This document shows, in pieces, positions 44,204 through 53,208 of a DNA stretch of 64,000 nt. The position numbers and the translations under genes were made by a program. A model generated the notes under the pieces. The model was given only the letters and a program-made list of their open reading frames with translations. It had not been told where the DNA came from and did no database searches. The first letter of the stretch is position 1. Each line of letters begins with the position of its first letter. Source of the stretch: Jiangella ureilytica (GTDB taxonomy: Bacteria > Actinomycetota > Actinomycetes > Jiangellales > Jiangellaceae); the NCBI RefSeq assembly GCF_004348545.1, contig NZ_SMKL01000030.1, positions 1 through 64,000 of the forward strand, written 5' to 3'.

Positions 44204-44971
44204 ATGCATCTGGTCGTTCGCCGACTGGCTGCAGCCGGTTCCGCCGTGCTCATGACCGTCGCCTTGACCGCCTGTACATCCGGTCCTGAACACCCCTCGG
44301 TCTCGCCGCTGGCGCAGATCAGCGTCGAGGAGGGCCTGGACGAGGCTCCCAACGGCATCGACGAGCTGGCCCCCGCCGACGTCCTCGACCAGTCGCTGGC
44401 GGCCATGCGCGCCACCGGCTCCTACCGCGTCACCGGCACCACGGTGGGCGGCAACACCATCGACATCGCCTTCAAGGACGGCGTCGGTTCCACCGGCACC
44501 GTCGGCGGCAACACCACGGTCCAGCTGGTCGCCACGCCGGGCGCCGTCTATGTCACCGGCGACACCGAGAGCCTGGCCGAGCAGGTCGGCGCCGACGTCG
44601 GCACCACCATCGCCGGCAAGTGGCTGCTCATCTCGCCCGAGGCCGCGTCGGGCTTCGCCATCTTCGCCGACGGCTCCACCTTCGCCGCCGCGGTGCTCGG
44701 CGCCGACGCCCCCGACGGGCTGACGGCGGTCCGCGAGGTCGACGGCCAGCCCGCGGTCGGCCTGCTGTTCCCCGAGACCGGGGGCACGCTGTGGGTCGCC
44801 GCCACGGGCGAGCCGCTGCCGTTGCGGCTCGAGGAGAAGGGCGCGTCGGCCGGCGCCGGCGTCATCAGCTTCACCGACTACGGCACCGAGGTCGCCGTCA
44901 CGCCGCCGGCCGAGGACGCCGTCGTCGACCTCACCAAGATCCCGGTGCCCACCGCGACGCCGACCCCGTGA
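44204..44971 (+). CDS. LppX/LprG-like lipoprotein
   Basis: A 255-residue protein beginning MHLVVRRLAAAGSAVLM, with signal peptide and lipobox ALTAC. The body (DVLDQSLAAMRATGSYRVTG, DIAFKDGVGSTGTVGG, VQLVATPGAVYVTGD, VVGLLFPETGGTLWVAATG-like strands) resembles LppX/LprAFG or LolA-like half-barrels that carry lipids, though similarity is weak. It ends in a Pro/Thr tail. It stands alone between the divergent thiamine transporter and the acyltransferase gene. RBS AAGAGG is 10 bases from the ATG. Confidence 0.72.
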   Translation: MHLVVRRLAAAGSAVLMTVALTACTSGPEHPSVSPLAQISVEEGLDEAPNGIDELAPADVLDQSLAAMRATGSYRVTGTTVGGNTIDIAFKDGVGSTGTVGGNTTVQLVATPGAVYVTGDTESLAEQVGADVGTTIAGKWLLISPEAASGFAIFADGSTFAAAVLGADAPDGLTAVREVDGQPAVGLLFPETGGTLWVAATGEPLPLRLEEKGASAGAGVISFTDYGTEVAVTPPAEDAVVDLTKIPVPTATPTP

Positions 44972-45018
44972 CGACGCGCCGTCACCGCCTCGTCGGACCG
45001 ATGGGATAATCTTCCATC

Positions 45019-45750
45019 GTGGAACTCGTGGGTGCGGTTGCCGTGGGTCTGACCAAGTGGTTCGGCCGCGTCGATCCCACCGGCCTGTCGCACCTGCCCT
45101 TGCAGGGTCCGGCCATCGTCGCCGTCAACCACACCACCATCGCCGACGTCCCGCCCGTGCTGGCCACGCTCTACAAGGCCGGCCTGCGGCCCAGCGTCCC
45201 GTGCCACCGCGACGGGTGCGGCGTCACCCACGGCCACGTGCGCTTCATGGCCTCGTCGCTGGTCTTCGCCAACCCGTTCATCGGACCGCTCGCGCGGCAG
45301 GCCGGCATGATCGAGGTCGGTGGCCGTCAGGCGGGTGCGGCCGCGCTCCGGGCGGCCTACGACGCGCTGGCCCGCGGCGAGGTCGTCGGCATCTACCCCG
45401 AGGGCGACGTCTCGGCCACCGATGACGGCTCGCCGCGGCGGTTCCGCTTCGGCGTCGGCCGGCTGGCGGCCGACGCGAAGGCCCCGGTCGTGCCGGTGGC
45501 CCACCACGATGCCCGGCGCATCGGCTCCGGGTCCATCGCGCGCAGCCTCGGCGGCGCGTTCACCTCAGTCGTCCGCCGTCCGACCATCAGGCTGCGGGTC
45601 GGCAAGCCGATCCTGCCCGACGAGTTCGCCGGCCAGCCGCTGCGCGATGTCGTCGAGGTCATCCAGGACCGCGTCACCGACGTGTGGCGCTCGGTGTCGG
45701 GCGAGTCGCTGCCACGGCTCGACCTGGACCAGAAGGAAAAACCGTTGTGA
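45019..45750 (+). CDS. 1-acyl-glycerol-3-phosphate acyltransferase (PlsC)-like
   Basis: A 243-residue membrane-associated acyltransferase. The catalytic H-x4-D motif is VNHTTIAD, the substrate-binding EGD motif is YPEGDVS, and PVVPVAHHDA is the fourth family motif. It would transfer acyl groups to lysophospholipid or a related acceptor in lipid synthesis. It starts at GTG. A GATAAT box about 10 bases upstream and the lack of a Shine-Dalgarno suggest a leaderless message. Confidence 0.88.
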   Translation: MELVGAVAVGLTKWFGRVDPTGLSHLPLQGPAIVAVNHTTIADVPPVLATLYKAGLRPSVPCHRDGCGVTHGHVRFMASSLVFANPFIGPLARQAGMIEVGGRQAGAAALRAAYDALARGEVVGIYPEGDVSATDDGSPRRFRFGVGRLAADAKAPVVPVAHHDARRIGSGSIARSLGGAFTSVVRRPTIRLRVGKPILPDEFAGQPLRDVVEVIQDRVTDVWRSVSGESLPRLDLDQKEKPL

Positions 45751-45835
45751 ACGCGGCGGTGTCGTTGCACTGTAGAGGCGGGTCCGCACGGGCGGGCGCC
45801 GCCGGCGATTGGTCCAGATTTTGCCGTTCCGTTCC

Positions 45836-45863
45836 TTGCCGAGTGAGTAGGCCACACTAGAGT
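45836..45863 (+). promoter_or_regulatory. Promoter candidate for the HNH endonuclease gene
   Basis: TTGCCG (45836-45841) and TAGAGT (45858-45863) are separated by 16 bases, about 48 bases before the ATG. The match is moderate. Confidence 0.4.
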
Positions 45864-45910
45864 CAGAGCGACGAGCCCTGACCCGGGCTCGGGAAGGAGG
45901 CGTGTGCGCT

Positions 45911-46417
45911 ATGAACACACTCGTTCTGAACGCCTCCTATGAACCGCTCGCCGTGGTCTCGGTCCGCCGGGCCGTCATCCTCATCCTCACCGAGAAGGCC
46001 GTCGTCGAGCACGCCGACACCGAGAAGCTCATCCGGTCGGCCACCCGCGAACTGCCCACTCCACTGGTCGTGCGCTTGCTGCGGTTCGTCCGCGTCCCCT
46101 ACCGGCGCAAGGTGCCGTGGTCACGCAGCGGGGTGCTCGAGCGTGACGGCCGGCGTTGTGCCTACTGCGCCGGCCGCGCCAACACCATCGACCACATCGT
46201 GCCGACCTCCCGCGGCGGTGCCCAGCGCAGCTGGCTCAACACCGTCGCGGCGTGCGTGTCGTGCAACCAGCTCAAGGCCGACCGCACACCGGCCGAGGCG
46301 GGCATGACCCTGCTCGTCGACCCGTTCGAGCCCAAGGCGCACCGCGCGCTGGTCCTGGCGCTGGGTGTCACGGCGGCCGCGGACCTGCCCGACTGGCTCA
46401 TCGCGTCCACCGCGTAG
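45911..46417 (+). CDS. HNH endonuclease family protein
   Basis: A 168-residue protein starting MNTLVLNASYEPLAVVSVRR, with AAGGAGG 10 bases before the ATG. The C-terminal HNH domain has RRCAYCAGRANTIDHIVPTSRGG and NTVAACVSCNQLKADR, including two C-x-x-C zinc pairs and the DH/N/H metal-binding residues. This is the widely conserved, single-copy HNH protein of actinobacteria and cyanobacteria. Its biological role is not established; it is not part of an evident mobile element or restriction system here. Confidence 0.9.
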   Translation: MNTLVLNASYEPLAVVSVRRAVILILTEKAVVEHADTEKLIRSATRELPTPLVVRLLRFVRVPYRRKVPWSRSGVLERDGRRCAYCAGRANTIDHIVPTSRGGAQRSWLNTVAACVSCNQLKADRTPAEAGMTLLVDPFEPKAHRALVLALGVTAAADLPDWLIASTA

Positions 46418-46497
46418 CCGGAGTCTGCCCGCCGCGCGTCGAATGAGCCGCCGGATGATCGGCCGCGCGAGTACTGTCGGCCTCAAGGAGGTGCGTC

Positions 46498-46965
46498 ATG
46501 GTGAGTCCTGTTCCCGGTCTCCCGACCGGCATCGTCGTCGGCACGTACGACGACTACCCCGCAGCGCAGAAGGCGGTCGACTTCCTCGCCGACCAGAAGT
46601 TCCCCGTCGAGAACCTGGCCATCGTCGGCAGCGACCTCCGCCAGGTCGAACGGGTCACCGGACGGCTGACGTGGGGCAAGGCGGCCCTCGGCGGACTGGC
46701 GACGGGCGCCTGGCTGGGCCTGTTCGTCGGCCTGCTGCTCGGCCTGTTCACCGACGAGGGGTGGCTGGCGATCATCCTGCTCAGCGTGCTGTGGGGCGCC
46801 ATCTTCATGATGATCTTCGGGTTGGTCGGCTACGCGCTGACCGGCGGCCGGCGCGACTTCACCTCGCAGAGCGTCACCGTCGCCAACCGGTACGAGATCT
46901 ACTGCCAGCACCAGCTCGCCGACGAAGCCCGCAACCACCTGGCCAAGCTCTCGCTGCAGACCTAG
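46498..46965 (+). CDS. General stress protein 17M-like membrane protein
   Basis: A 155-residue protein starting at ATG behind AAGGAGG. An N-terminal ferredoxin-like GSP17M part (VVGTYDDYPAAQKAVDFLAD, FPVENLAIVGSDLRQVERVT) is followed by two membrane helices (GAWLGLFVGLLLGLFT, LAIILLSVLWGAIFMMIFGL) and a C-terminal segment (TVANRYEIYCQHQLADEAR). Family members are stress-induced, with unknown mechanism. It overlaps the convergent corA gene by 4 bp at the stops. Confidence 0.82.
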   Translation: MVSPVPGLPTGIVVGTYDDYPAAQKAVDFLADQKFPVENLAIVGSDLRQVERVTGRLTWGKAALGGLATGAWLGLFVGLLLGLFTDEGWLAIILLSVLWGAIFMMIFGLVGYALTGGRRDFTSQSVTVANRYEIYCQHQLADEARNHLAKLSLQT

Positions 46966-47978
46966 AGCCAGCCGCGGCGCTTGAAGTTCCAGTACAGGAC
47001 GACGCAGATCGCCGCCATCACGAGCATGACCGCCGGGTAGCCGAACACCCAGTGCAGTTCGGGCATGTCGGTGAAGTTCATGCCGTAGATGCCGGCGATC
47101 GCCGTCGGCACCGCCACGATCGCCGCCCATGACGTGATCTTGCGCATGTCGTTGTTCTGCGACACCGACAGCTGCGCGAGGTTGGCCTGCAGCATCGAGT
47201 TGATGATGTCGTCGTGGGCGGCGAGCTGGCCGTGCACGTGGTCGAGGTGGGCGCCGACGCCCTGGAACAGCTGCTGCACCTTCGCCTGCACCGGCTCCGG
47301 CGCGTGCTGCATCAGCGTGCGCACCGGCGGCCCCAGCGGCACGACGGCGCGGCGCAGCTGCAGCAGCCGGCGCTTGGCCCGGTAGATGCGCCCGGCCTGG
47401 TTGCCGCTGGTGTCGTCGAACACGGCGGCCTCGATGTCGGTGAGGTCGGACTCGAACGCCTCGGCGGCCTCGGTGTACTCGTCGACGGTGGCGTCGGCGG
47501 TCGCGTACAGGACCGCGGCCGGGCCGTGTGCCAGCAGCTTCGGCTGCTCCTCGAGCCGCTGCACGATCGCGGGAACGGGGTCCGGCCCGCCCTCGCTGAG
47601 GGTGACGGCGAAGTCGGGCCCGGCGAACACCGTCAGCCGGCCGGCGTCGCGCACCCCGGTGGCCTCGCCCTCGTAGGCGACTCGGTGCAGGACCAGGTAG
47701 ACCAGCCCGTCGTAGAGCCCGGCCTTCGTGCCATGCCGCTCGTCGCGGGCGTCGTCGACGACGAGCGGATGCAGCCCGAACTCCGACGCGACGGCGCGCA
47801 CGTCCTCGCCCGTCGGCTCGTGCAGCCGGACCCAGACGAACCCCTGCCGCTCACGGGCCGCCGCGACGGCGTCGTCGTACTCCCGGCCGGGCTGCAACCG
47901 GCCGTCGCGGTAGAGCGCCCAGTCATCTGGGGCTGGCGTCGGACCTCGCGGCCGGCTGCCTCCTTCCCCCACCGTCAC
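46962..47978 (-). CDS. corA: CorA-family magnesium/cobalt channel
   Basis: A 338-residue CorA protein starting at GTG 47978 behind GAGGAGG. The soluble alpha/beta domain is followed by a long helix and two C-terminal transmembrane helices. The selectivity motif GMN is in IYGMNFTDMPELHWVFGYP, and the tail is basic (WNFKRRGWL). It imports divalent cations as a pentamer. It is divergent from the histidine phosphatase gene (45 bases). Confidence 0.93.
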   Translation of the reverse strand: MTVGEGGSRPRGPTPAPDDWALYRDGRLQPGREYDDAVAAARERQGFVWVRLHEPTGEDVRAVASEFGLHPLVVDDARDERHGTKAGLYDGLVYLVLHRVAYEGEATGVRDAGRLTVFAGPDFAVTLSEGGPDPVPAIVQRLEEQPKLLAHGPAAVLYATADATVDEYTEAAEAFESDLTDIEAAVFDDTSGNQAGRIYRAKRRLLQLRRAVVPLGPPVRTLMQHAPEPVQAKVQQLFQGVGAHLDHVHGQLAAHDDIINSMLQANLAQLSVSQNNDMRKITSWAAIVAVPTAIAGIYGMNFTDMPELHWVFGYPAVMLVMAAICVVLYWNFKRRGWL

Positions 47979-48023
47979 GGTTTCCTCCTCACCGAGCCGA
48001 CTCCCCGGACTAGCGTTACCAGC

Positions 48024-48623
48024 ATGGCGACGATCCGGCACACAGATCAGCCGACTCACCGGCCCGAGATCTGGCTGGTCCGGCACGGGCAGACCGAGTG
48101 GAGCCGCGACGGCAAGCACACCGGTGCCACCGACCTGCCGCTGACACCCGTGGGCGAGGAAGCGGCCAGGTCGCTGGCGGCGCGGCTCGACGGCGCCGCG
48201 TTCGGCCTGGTGCTCTCCAGCCCGCTGCAGCGGGCCCGGGTGACGGCCGAGCTGGCCGGCTTCGCCTCGGCGGAGCTCGACGACGACCTGCGCGAGTGGG
48301 ACTACGGCGATTACGAGGGCATCACCACGCCCCAGATCCGCGAGACCGACCCGGACTGGTCGCTGTGGACCGACGGCGCGCCCGGCGGCGAGCGCCCGAA
48401 GGACGTCGAGACCCGCGTCGACCGGGTGGTCGAGCGGCTGCGATCCTTCGACGGGGAGAAGGCGCTGGTGTTCGCGCACGGTCACATCCTGCGTGTCCTC
48501 GGCGCCCGCTGGGTCGGCCTGCCGGTCGCCGACGGCGCTCGCCTGCGGCTGGACACGGCGACGGTGTCGGTGCTCGGCTGGGAGCGCGAGACGCCCGCCA
48601 TCGACCGATGGAACGCCCCCTGA
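48024..48623 (+). CDS. Histidine phosphatase (phosphoglycerate mutase-like)
   Basis: A 199-residue protein. The catalytic RHG motif is LVRHGQTEWS, followed by SSPLQRARVTAEL (Arg), the acid in LREWDYGDYEG and the second catalytic His in LVFAHGHILR. The short length and motifs fit the SixA/GpmB-like broad-specificity branch rather than glycolytic mutase. The substrate is unknown. Its stop is followed within 42 bases by repeat element 3. Confidence 0.9.
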   Translation: MATIRHTDQPTHRPEIWLVRHGQTEWSRDGKHTGATDLPLTPVGEEAARSLAARLDGAAFGLVLSSPLQRARVTAELAGFASAELDDDLREWDYGDYEGITTPQIRETDPDWSLWTDGAPGGERPKDVETRVDRVVERLRSFDGEKALVFAHGHILRVLGARWVGLPVADGARLRLDTATVSVLGWERETPAIDRWNAP

Positions 48624-48664
48624 GCTGACGTTTCGTCGGGGGTGCGTGGGGGGTGCGTGGAGTT

Positions 48665-49178
48665 CCCCGTCCCCCTGCTGCCCATTCTCTTAGCCGCGAA
48701 TCCGCGCCTCAAGCGGACCGGTGGGCGCTGCGCGCCCTGGGGGTCCGCTTGACCCGCCCGTCCGGGGCCTAAGAACGGGCAGCTATCAGGGGGACGGGGG
48801 AGTCTGGCGACGGGCGCGGCGTCCTGGCGGCCTGCTGGCGTCCGCGATGTGGGATTTGGCGCGTTTCGGGGGGCCGTCACGAGGTTCTCTGCCGCTTCAC
48901 GAGGCATGCATGCCTGGTGATGTGGCAGAAGGCCTGGTGATGTAGCGGATCGCCGATGATCATCGCGGTGCACAGTCCGGCGAACCGGGGCGAAACGGGC
49001 ACGCGGGCGGCGAGGCGTGCCCAGGTTCTCCCCGTCCCCCTGATAGCTGCCCGTTCTTGGGCCCCGGGTGCCCGGGTCAAGCCGAAGCCCCGCGAGCACA
49101 GCGGCGGGGTGACCACAGAGGGCGCCGGCTTGAGGCGGGTGCCCGGGGTTAAGAGAATGGGCAGCAAGGGGGACGGGG
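48665..49178. repeat. Intergenic composite hairpin element, copy 3
   Basis: Outer inverted repeat 48665-48692 against 49150-49178 (28 nt with one inserted A on the right). Inner 26-nt inverted repeat 48774-48799 against 49030-49055 is perfect. The core 48877-48975 is identical over 99 nt to copy 2. The left hairpin is mosaic: its 5' stem (GCCGCGAATCCGCG) starts like copy 2 while the loop and 3' stem (CGTCCGGGGCC) match copy 1, so this stem no longer pairs well. It lies between convergent genes and fills, with the partial end at 49258-49298, the 705-base gap. Confidence 0.93.
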
Positions 49179-49257
49179 AGCCCACCTCATCACCCCCGAC
49201 CGACTCGGCGAGGAGCCAACCCGCCCTTGGAGATGATCGGCGGGTGCCCGGAGAGTC

Positions 49258-49298
49258 GAGAGAATGGGCAGCAAGGGCGACGGGGAGCCCACCTCGAA
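49258..49298. repeat. Partial right end of the composite hairpin element
   Basis: GAGAGAATGGGCAGCAAGGG followed by CGACGGGGAGCCCACCTC repeats the right terminus of copy 3, including its extra A, about 90 bases further on. It has no core or left arm, so it is a fragment or a duplicated end. Confidence 0.85.
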
Positions 49299-49328
49299 CC
49301 CCCGCCCACCTCACCGCCCCGGCCAACC

Positions 49329-51689
49329 TCAGATACTCCGCAACCGCCTCCGGGCGAGCCAGGCGTAGCCCGTCCCCAGCACCGCCAGCGCGATCAGCGC
49401 CCCCAGCCAGGCTGCCGGATGGTGGCTCCACAGCGCGTCGTCCGGGGCGTTGGGGACCAACTCGGTGACGTCGACCGTCGATGCGGCCGCGGCGTAGCCC
49501 CAGCGCGCCGGGACCAGCCAGGACAGCTGCGACACGACGGCCTGGCCCGTCACCTCGATGAGGCCGCCGCAGAGCACCAGTTGCGCCATGATCGCGACCA
49601 CCAGCGGCGGCATCGTCTGCTCCGGTGTGGAGACCAGCGACGAGATCAGCAACCCCAGCAGCGCCGACACGATGGCCGTCGCCGCCAGGGCCACGCCCAC
49701 CTCGACCTTGCCGGTGCCGAGCAGCACGCCGTCCTCGGGCCCGGCCCGGAACCAGTACACCAGCCGCAGCAGGATCAGCGTCTGCACGACGACGACACCG
49801 CAGAACACCGCGATCTTCGCCGCAAGGTAGGCGTCGGGCATCAGCCCCGCTGCTCGCTCGTGCCGGAAGATGCGCCGCTCGGCGACGAGGTCGCGGACGG
49901 TCGCGGCCATGCCCATGAATGCCGCCCCGACCACCAGGACGACCAGCAGCCGCATCGCCTCGGTGCTGCGCGGGCTCGCCGGCCGGGCGAGGCCGGTCTC
50001 GTCGGGAATGGCGAAGGTGAGCAACGCGAGCACCATCGGCAGCACCAGCAGGAAGCCGGCGTAGCCGCGGTCGGCCCAGATGAGCCGGAGCTGACGACGG
50101 GCCAGCACCCAGGTCTGCTGGCGGCGGCGCTGCTGGTCGATGGCCTGCGGGCCCACGATCTCGGGCAGCTCTCCGACGGTGCGCGGCCCGGCGGTTCCGA
50201 GGCGGGCCAGCCGGCGCGCGCTGGCCGCGGGATCTCCCGCGTCGGGCCGCCCGTAGCCGCTCGCACGGTCCAGCCAGGTCAGCGGGTTCAGCCGGTGCAG
50301 CCACGCGCGCACGTCGGCCGAGGAGACGGCCGGGCCCGACGACGGCGGGGGCGGCGGCACCGCCGCGTTGAGCCGCTCGAAGATGTCGGCCCAGTCGCTG
50401 GTGCCGAAGTGGGCCTCGATGCCGCCCGGCGGGCCGAAGTACTCCACGCGCCCGCCCGGCAGCAGGATCATCACCTCGTCGCAGAGATCGAGATGGGCGA
50501 GGTCGTGGGTGGTGACGATGATCTGGCGGCCGCCGTCGGCCAGCTCGCGCAGCCCGGTCATGATCTGCCGGACGAGGGCGGGGTCGAGGCCCGCGGTGGG
50601 CTCGTCGAGGATCAGCAGCGACGGCCGGGTCAGCAGCTCGAACGCGATGGCGAGCCGGCGCCGCTGGCCGCCGGACATCCGCCGCACCTGCGTGTCGGCG
50701 TGATCGGACAGCGACAGCTCGCGCAGGACGTCGTCGATGCGCTGCCTGCGCTCGGCGGCCGTGGTGTCCTGCGACAGCCGCAGCTCCGCGGCGTACTGCA
50801 GTGCCTTGCGGGCGGTCAGCTGTGCGTGCGCGATGGTGTGCTGCGGCACGACGCCGATGCGCCCGTGCACTTCCTCCTGCTGCCGGTGCGGGTCGATGCC
50901 CTGGTAGCGGACCGAGCCCTGCGACGGCTCCAGCTCGCCGCTGATCAGCCGCAGCAGCGTCGACTTCCCCGAGCCCGACGGCCCGATGAGCGCCACCAGC
51001 CGCGGCCCCGCCACGTCCAGCGAGACGGCCGACGTGAGCACCTTGCCGTCGGGCAGCGCATAGTGGACGCCGGAGACGTCGAGGCCGCCGCTCGACGGAG
51101 AGTCGGGCACCGGCAGCACACCGTCGCGGGTGACGACGAAGCGCACCTTGCCGAAGGTGACGACGTCGCCCTCGGCCAGCTGCGCGGTCTCGACGTCGGC
51201 GCCGCGGAGGAACGTCTGGTGGTGCTTGTCGAGGTCCTCGAGGTACCAGCCGGCCGCGTTCGGGGTGAGCCGCGCGTGGTAGCGGGCGGTGAGGAGGTCG
51301 TCGATGACGATGTCGTTGTCCGGCGCGCGCCCGACCCGGATGACCGACGGCGGCGGCGACGGCGGCGTCCCCGGCCCGGCCGCGACCGAGCGCGACGCCA
51401 GCGACACCGCGGGTCCGGACGGCCCGCCCAGCGTCAGCTCGACACCGTCGTCGACCGGCACCTCGGTGACCCGGACGCCGTCGCGCCAGGTGCCGCCGGA
51501 GCTGTCGGCGTCGCGCGCGACCCAGCCGCCGTCGTACGCGACGGTGAGATGCTGGCGTGAGACGCGGGACTCGGGGACGACGACGTTGGCTCCGGCCGCC
51601 CGCCCGATCCGGACGACCCCGGCGGACGGCGGGAAATGCTGGGTCACCCCGCCGACGGTGACCCGCAGCACGCTCACGCGCGGAATCAT
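49329..51689 (-). CDS. FHA-domain ABC transporter (Rv1747-like)
   Basis: A 786-residue fusion. Two N-terminal FHA domains (VVRIGRAAGANVVVPESRVS about 25-90 and IRVGRAPDNDIVIDDLLTAR about 118-190) recognise phosphothreonine. An ABC ATPase follows (Walker A IGPSGSGKST, signature MSGGQRRRLAI, Walker B LLILDEPTAGLD), then an ABC2-type membrane domain with six helices near 550-786. This is the architecture of mycobacterial Rv1747, an exporter regulated by Ser/Thr kinases. The start is ATG 51689 or GTG 51677; neither has a clear ribosome-binding site. It ends just beyond repeat element 3 and is divergent from hom. Confidence 0.9.
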   Translation of the reverse strand: MIPRVSVLRVTVGGVTQHFPPSAGVVRIGRAAGANVVVPESRVSRQHLTVAYDGGWVARDADSSGGTWRDGVRVTEVPVDDGVELTLGGPSGPAVSLASRSVAAGPGTPPSPPPSVIRVGRAPDNDIVIDDLLTARYHARLTPNAAGWYLEDLDKHHQTFLRGADVETAQLAEGDVVTFGKVRFVVTRDGVLPVPDSPSSGGLDVSGVHYALPDGKVLTSAVSLDVAGPRLVALIGPSGSGKSTLLRLISGELEPSQGSVRYQGIDPHRQQEEVHGRIGVVPQHTIAHAQLTARKALQYAAELRLSQDTTAAERRQRIDDVLRELSLSDHADTQVRRMSGGQRRRLAIAFELLTRPSLLILDEPTAGLDPALVRQIMTGLRELADGGRQIIVTTHDLAHLDLCDEVMILLPGGRVEYFGPPGGIEAHFGTSDWADIFERLNAAVPPPPPSSGPAVSSADVRAWLHRLNPLTWLDRASGYGRPDAGDPAASARRLARLGTAGPRTVGELPEIVGPQAIDQQRRRQQTWVLARRQLRLIWADRGYAGFLLVLPMVLALLTFAIPDETGLARPASPRSTEAMRLLVVLVVGAAFMGMAATVRDLVAERRIFRHERAAGLMPDAYLAAKIAVFCGVVVVQTLILLRLVYWFRAGPEDGVLLGTGKVEVGVALAATAIVSALLGLLISSLVSTPEQTMPPLVVAIMAQLVLCGGLIEVTGQAVVSQLSWLVPARWGYAAAASTVDVTELVPNAPDDALWSHHPAAWLGALIALAVLGTGYAWLARRRLRSI

Positions 51690-51866
51690 ACGACCGAAGG
51701 CCGGCCGCAGGTCCCAGGCGGCAGGAGTGCCGCAAGGGGAAAGGACGGAGGTGAGGGCAGCCCACCGAGGGCGTCGCGGGGGAGCGAAGGACTTGCGGCC
51801 CCGCCGCGCATGGTGAGACGGATGTCTCGCATCATGGATGGAAGGCGCGAGATCGTCCGGACCTCC

Positions 51867-51882
51867 CGGACACTGGTGTCCG
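51867..51882. promoter_or_regulatory. Inverted repeat upstream of hom
   Basis: CGGACAC and GTGTCCG with a 2-base spacer lie 28 bases before the hom start. It may be an operator or a small mRNA hairpin next to the ribosome-binding site. Confidence 0.4.
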
Positions 51883-51910
51883 AACGTCCGACCGGGGTGA
51901 AGGGGGAGTG

Positions 51911-53203
51911 ATGGCCAGCCTGCGCGTGGCACTGCTCGGATGCGGTGTGGTGGGCACAGAGGTCGCCCGCCTCCTGCACGAGCACGCCGACGACCTCGCC
52001 GCCCGGGCCGGCGCCCGGCTGGAGCTCGCCGGCATCGCCGTGCGCCGGGTCGGCCGCGACCGCTCCATCACCGGCGTCGACCCGAGCCTGTTCACGACCG
52101 ACGCGCGCGCGCTCGTCGAGCGCGACGACGTCGACCTCGTCGTCGAGGTCATCGGCGGCATCGAGCCGGCTCGCGGGCTGCTGCTGGCCGCCATGCAGCG
52201 CGGCGCTTCCGTCGTGACGGCGAACAAGGCGCTGCTCGCCGAGGACGGCGTCACGCTGCACACCGCGGCCGAGAAGCACGGCGTCGACCTCTACTACGAG
52301 GCCGCGGTGGCCGGCGCGATCCCGCTGCTGCGCCCGCTGCGCGAGTCGCTGGCCGGCGACCGCATCAAGCGCGTGCTCGGCATCGTCAACGGCACCACCA
52401 ACTACATCCTCGACCGCATGGACAGCGAGGGCAGCAGCTTCGCCGAGGCGCTCGAGGAGGCGCAGTCGCTCGGCTACGCCGAGGCCGACCCCACCGCTGA
52501 CATCGAGGGCTTCGACGCCGCCGCGAAGGCCGCCATCCTGGCCGGCATCGCGTTCCACTCGCCGGTGACGGCCGCCGACGTGCACCGCGAGGGCATCGCC
52601 GAGGTCACGTCGGCCGACGTCGCGTCGGCGCAGGCCATGAACGCCGTCGTCAAGCTGCTGGCCATCTGCGAGCTCTCGGCCGACGGCCAGGGCGTCGGCG
52701 TGCGCGTGCATCCGGCCATGCTGCCGCGCACCCACCCGCTGGCCAGCGTCCGCGGCGCCTACAACGCGGTGTTCGTCGAGGCCGAGGCAGCCGGCCGGCT
52801 GATGTTCTACGGCCCCGGCGCCGGCGGCGTGCCCACCGCGAGCGCCGTGCTCGGCGACCTCGTGACCGCCGCCCGCAACCGCATCGGCGACGCCGTCGGG
52901 CCGCGCGGCTCGTGGTACGCCGACCGCCCGGTGCGCCCGATGGGCCAGACCGTCACCCGGTACCACATCAGCCTCGACGTCGACGACCGCCCGGGCGTGC
53001 TCGCCGCCGTCGCCGCGGTGTTCGCCGAGCACGACGTGTCCATCGAGACCGTCCGCCAGCGCGCCGAGGGTCCCGACGACGCCGAGCTGGTGATCGTCAC
53101 GCACCAGGCGGCCGACGACGCGCTGGCGGCGACTGTCGACGGGCTCACGCGACTCGATACCGTTCGTGCTGTCCTTTCGGTGATGCGCGTAGAAGGCGAG
53201 TGA
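51911..53203 (+). CDS. hom: Homoserine dehydrogenase
   Basis: A 430-residue protein. The N-terminal Rossmann domain begins [19 protein letters not shown]. The family signature and catalytic region include [45 protein letters not shown] and [21 protein letters not shown]-terminal ACT domain ([21 protein letters not shown]) gives threonine feedback inhibition. It reduces aspartate semialdehyde to homoserine in the cytosol. It is the first gene of hom-thrC-thrB, with thrC starting 5 bases after the stop. Confidence 0.96.
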   Translation: MASLRVALLGCGVVGTEVARLLHEHADDLAARAGARLELAGIAVRRVGRDRSITGVDPSLFTTDARALVERDDVDLVVEVIGGIEPARGLLLAAMQRGASVVTANKALLAEDGVTLHTAAEKHGVDLYYEAAVAGAIPLLRPLRESLAGDRIKRVLGIVNGTTNYILDRMDSEGSSFAEALEEAQSLGYAEADPTADIEGFDAAAKAAILAGIAFHSPVTAADVHREGIAEVTSADVASAQAMNAVVKLLAICELSADGQGVGVRVHPAMLPRTHPLASVRGAYNAVFVEAEAAGRLMFYGPGAGGVPTASAVLGDLVTAARNRIGDAVGPRGSWYADRPVRPMGQTVTRYHISLDVDDRPGVLAAVAAVFAEHDVSIETVRQRAEGPDDAELVIVTHQAADDALAATVDGLTRLDTVRAVLSVMRVEGE

Positions 53204-53208
53204 CCACC

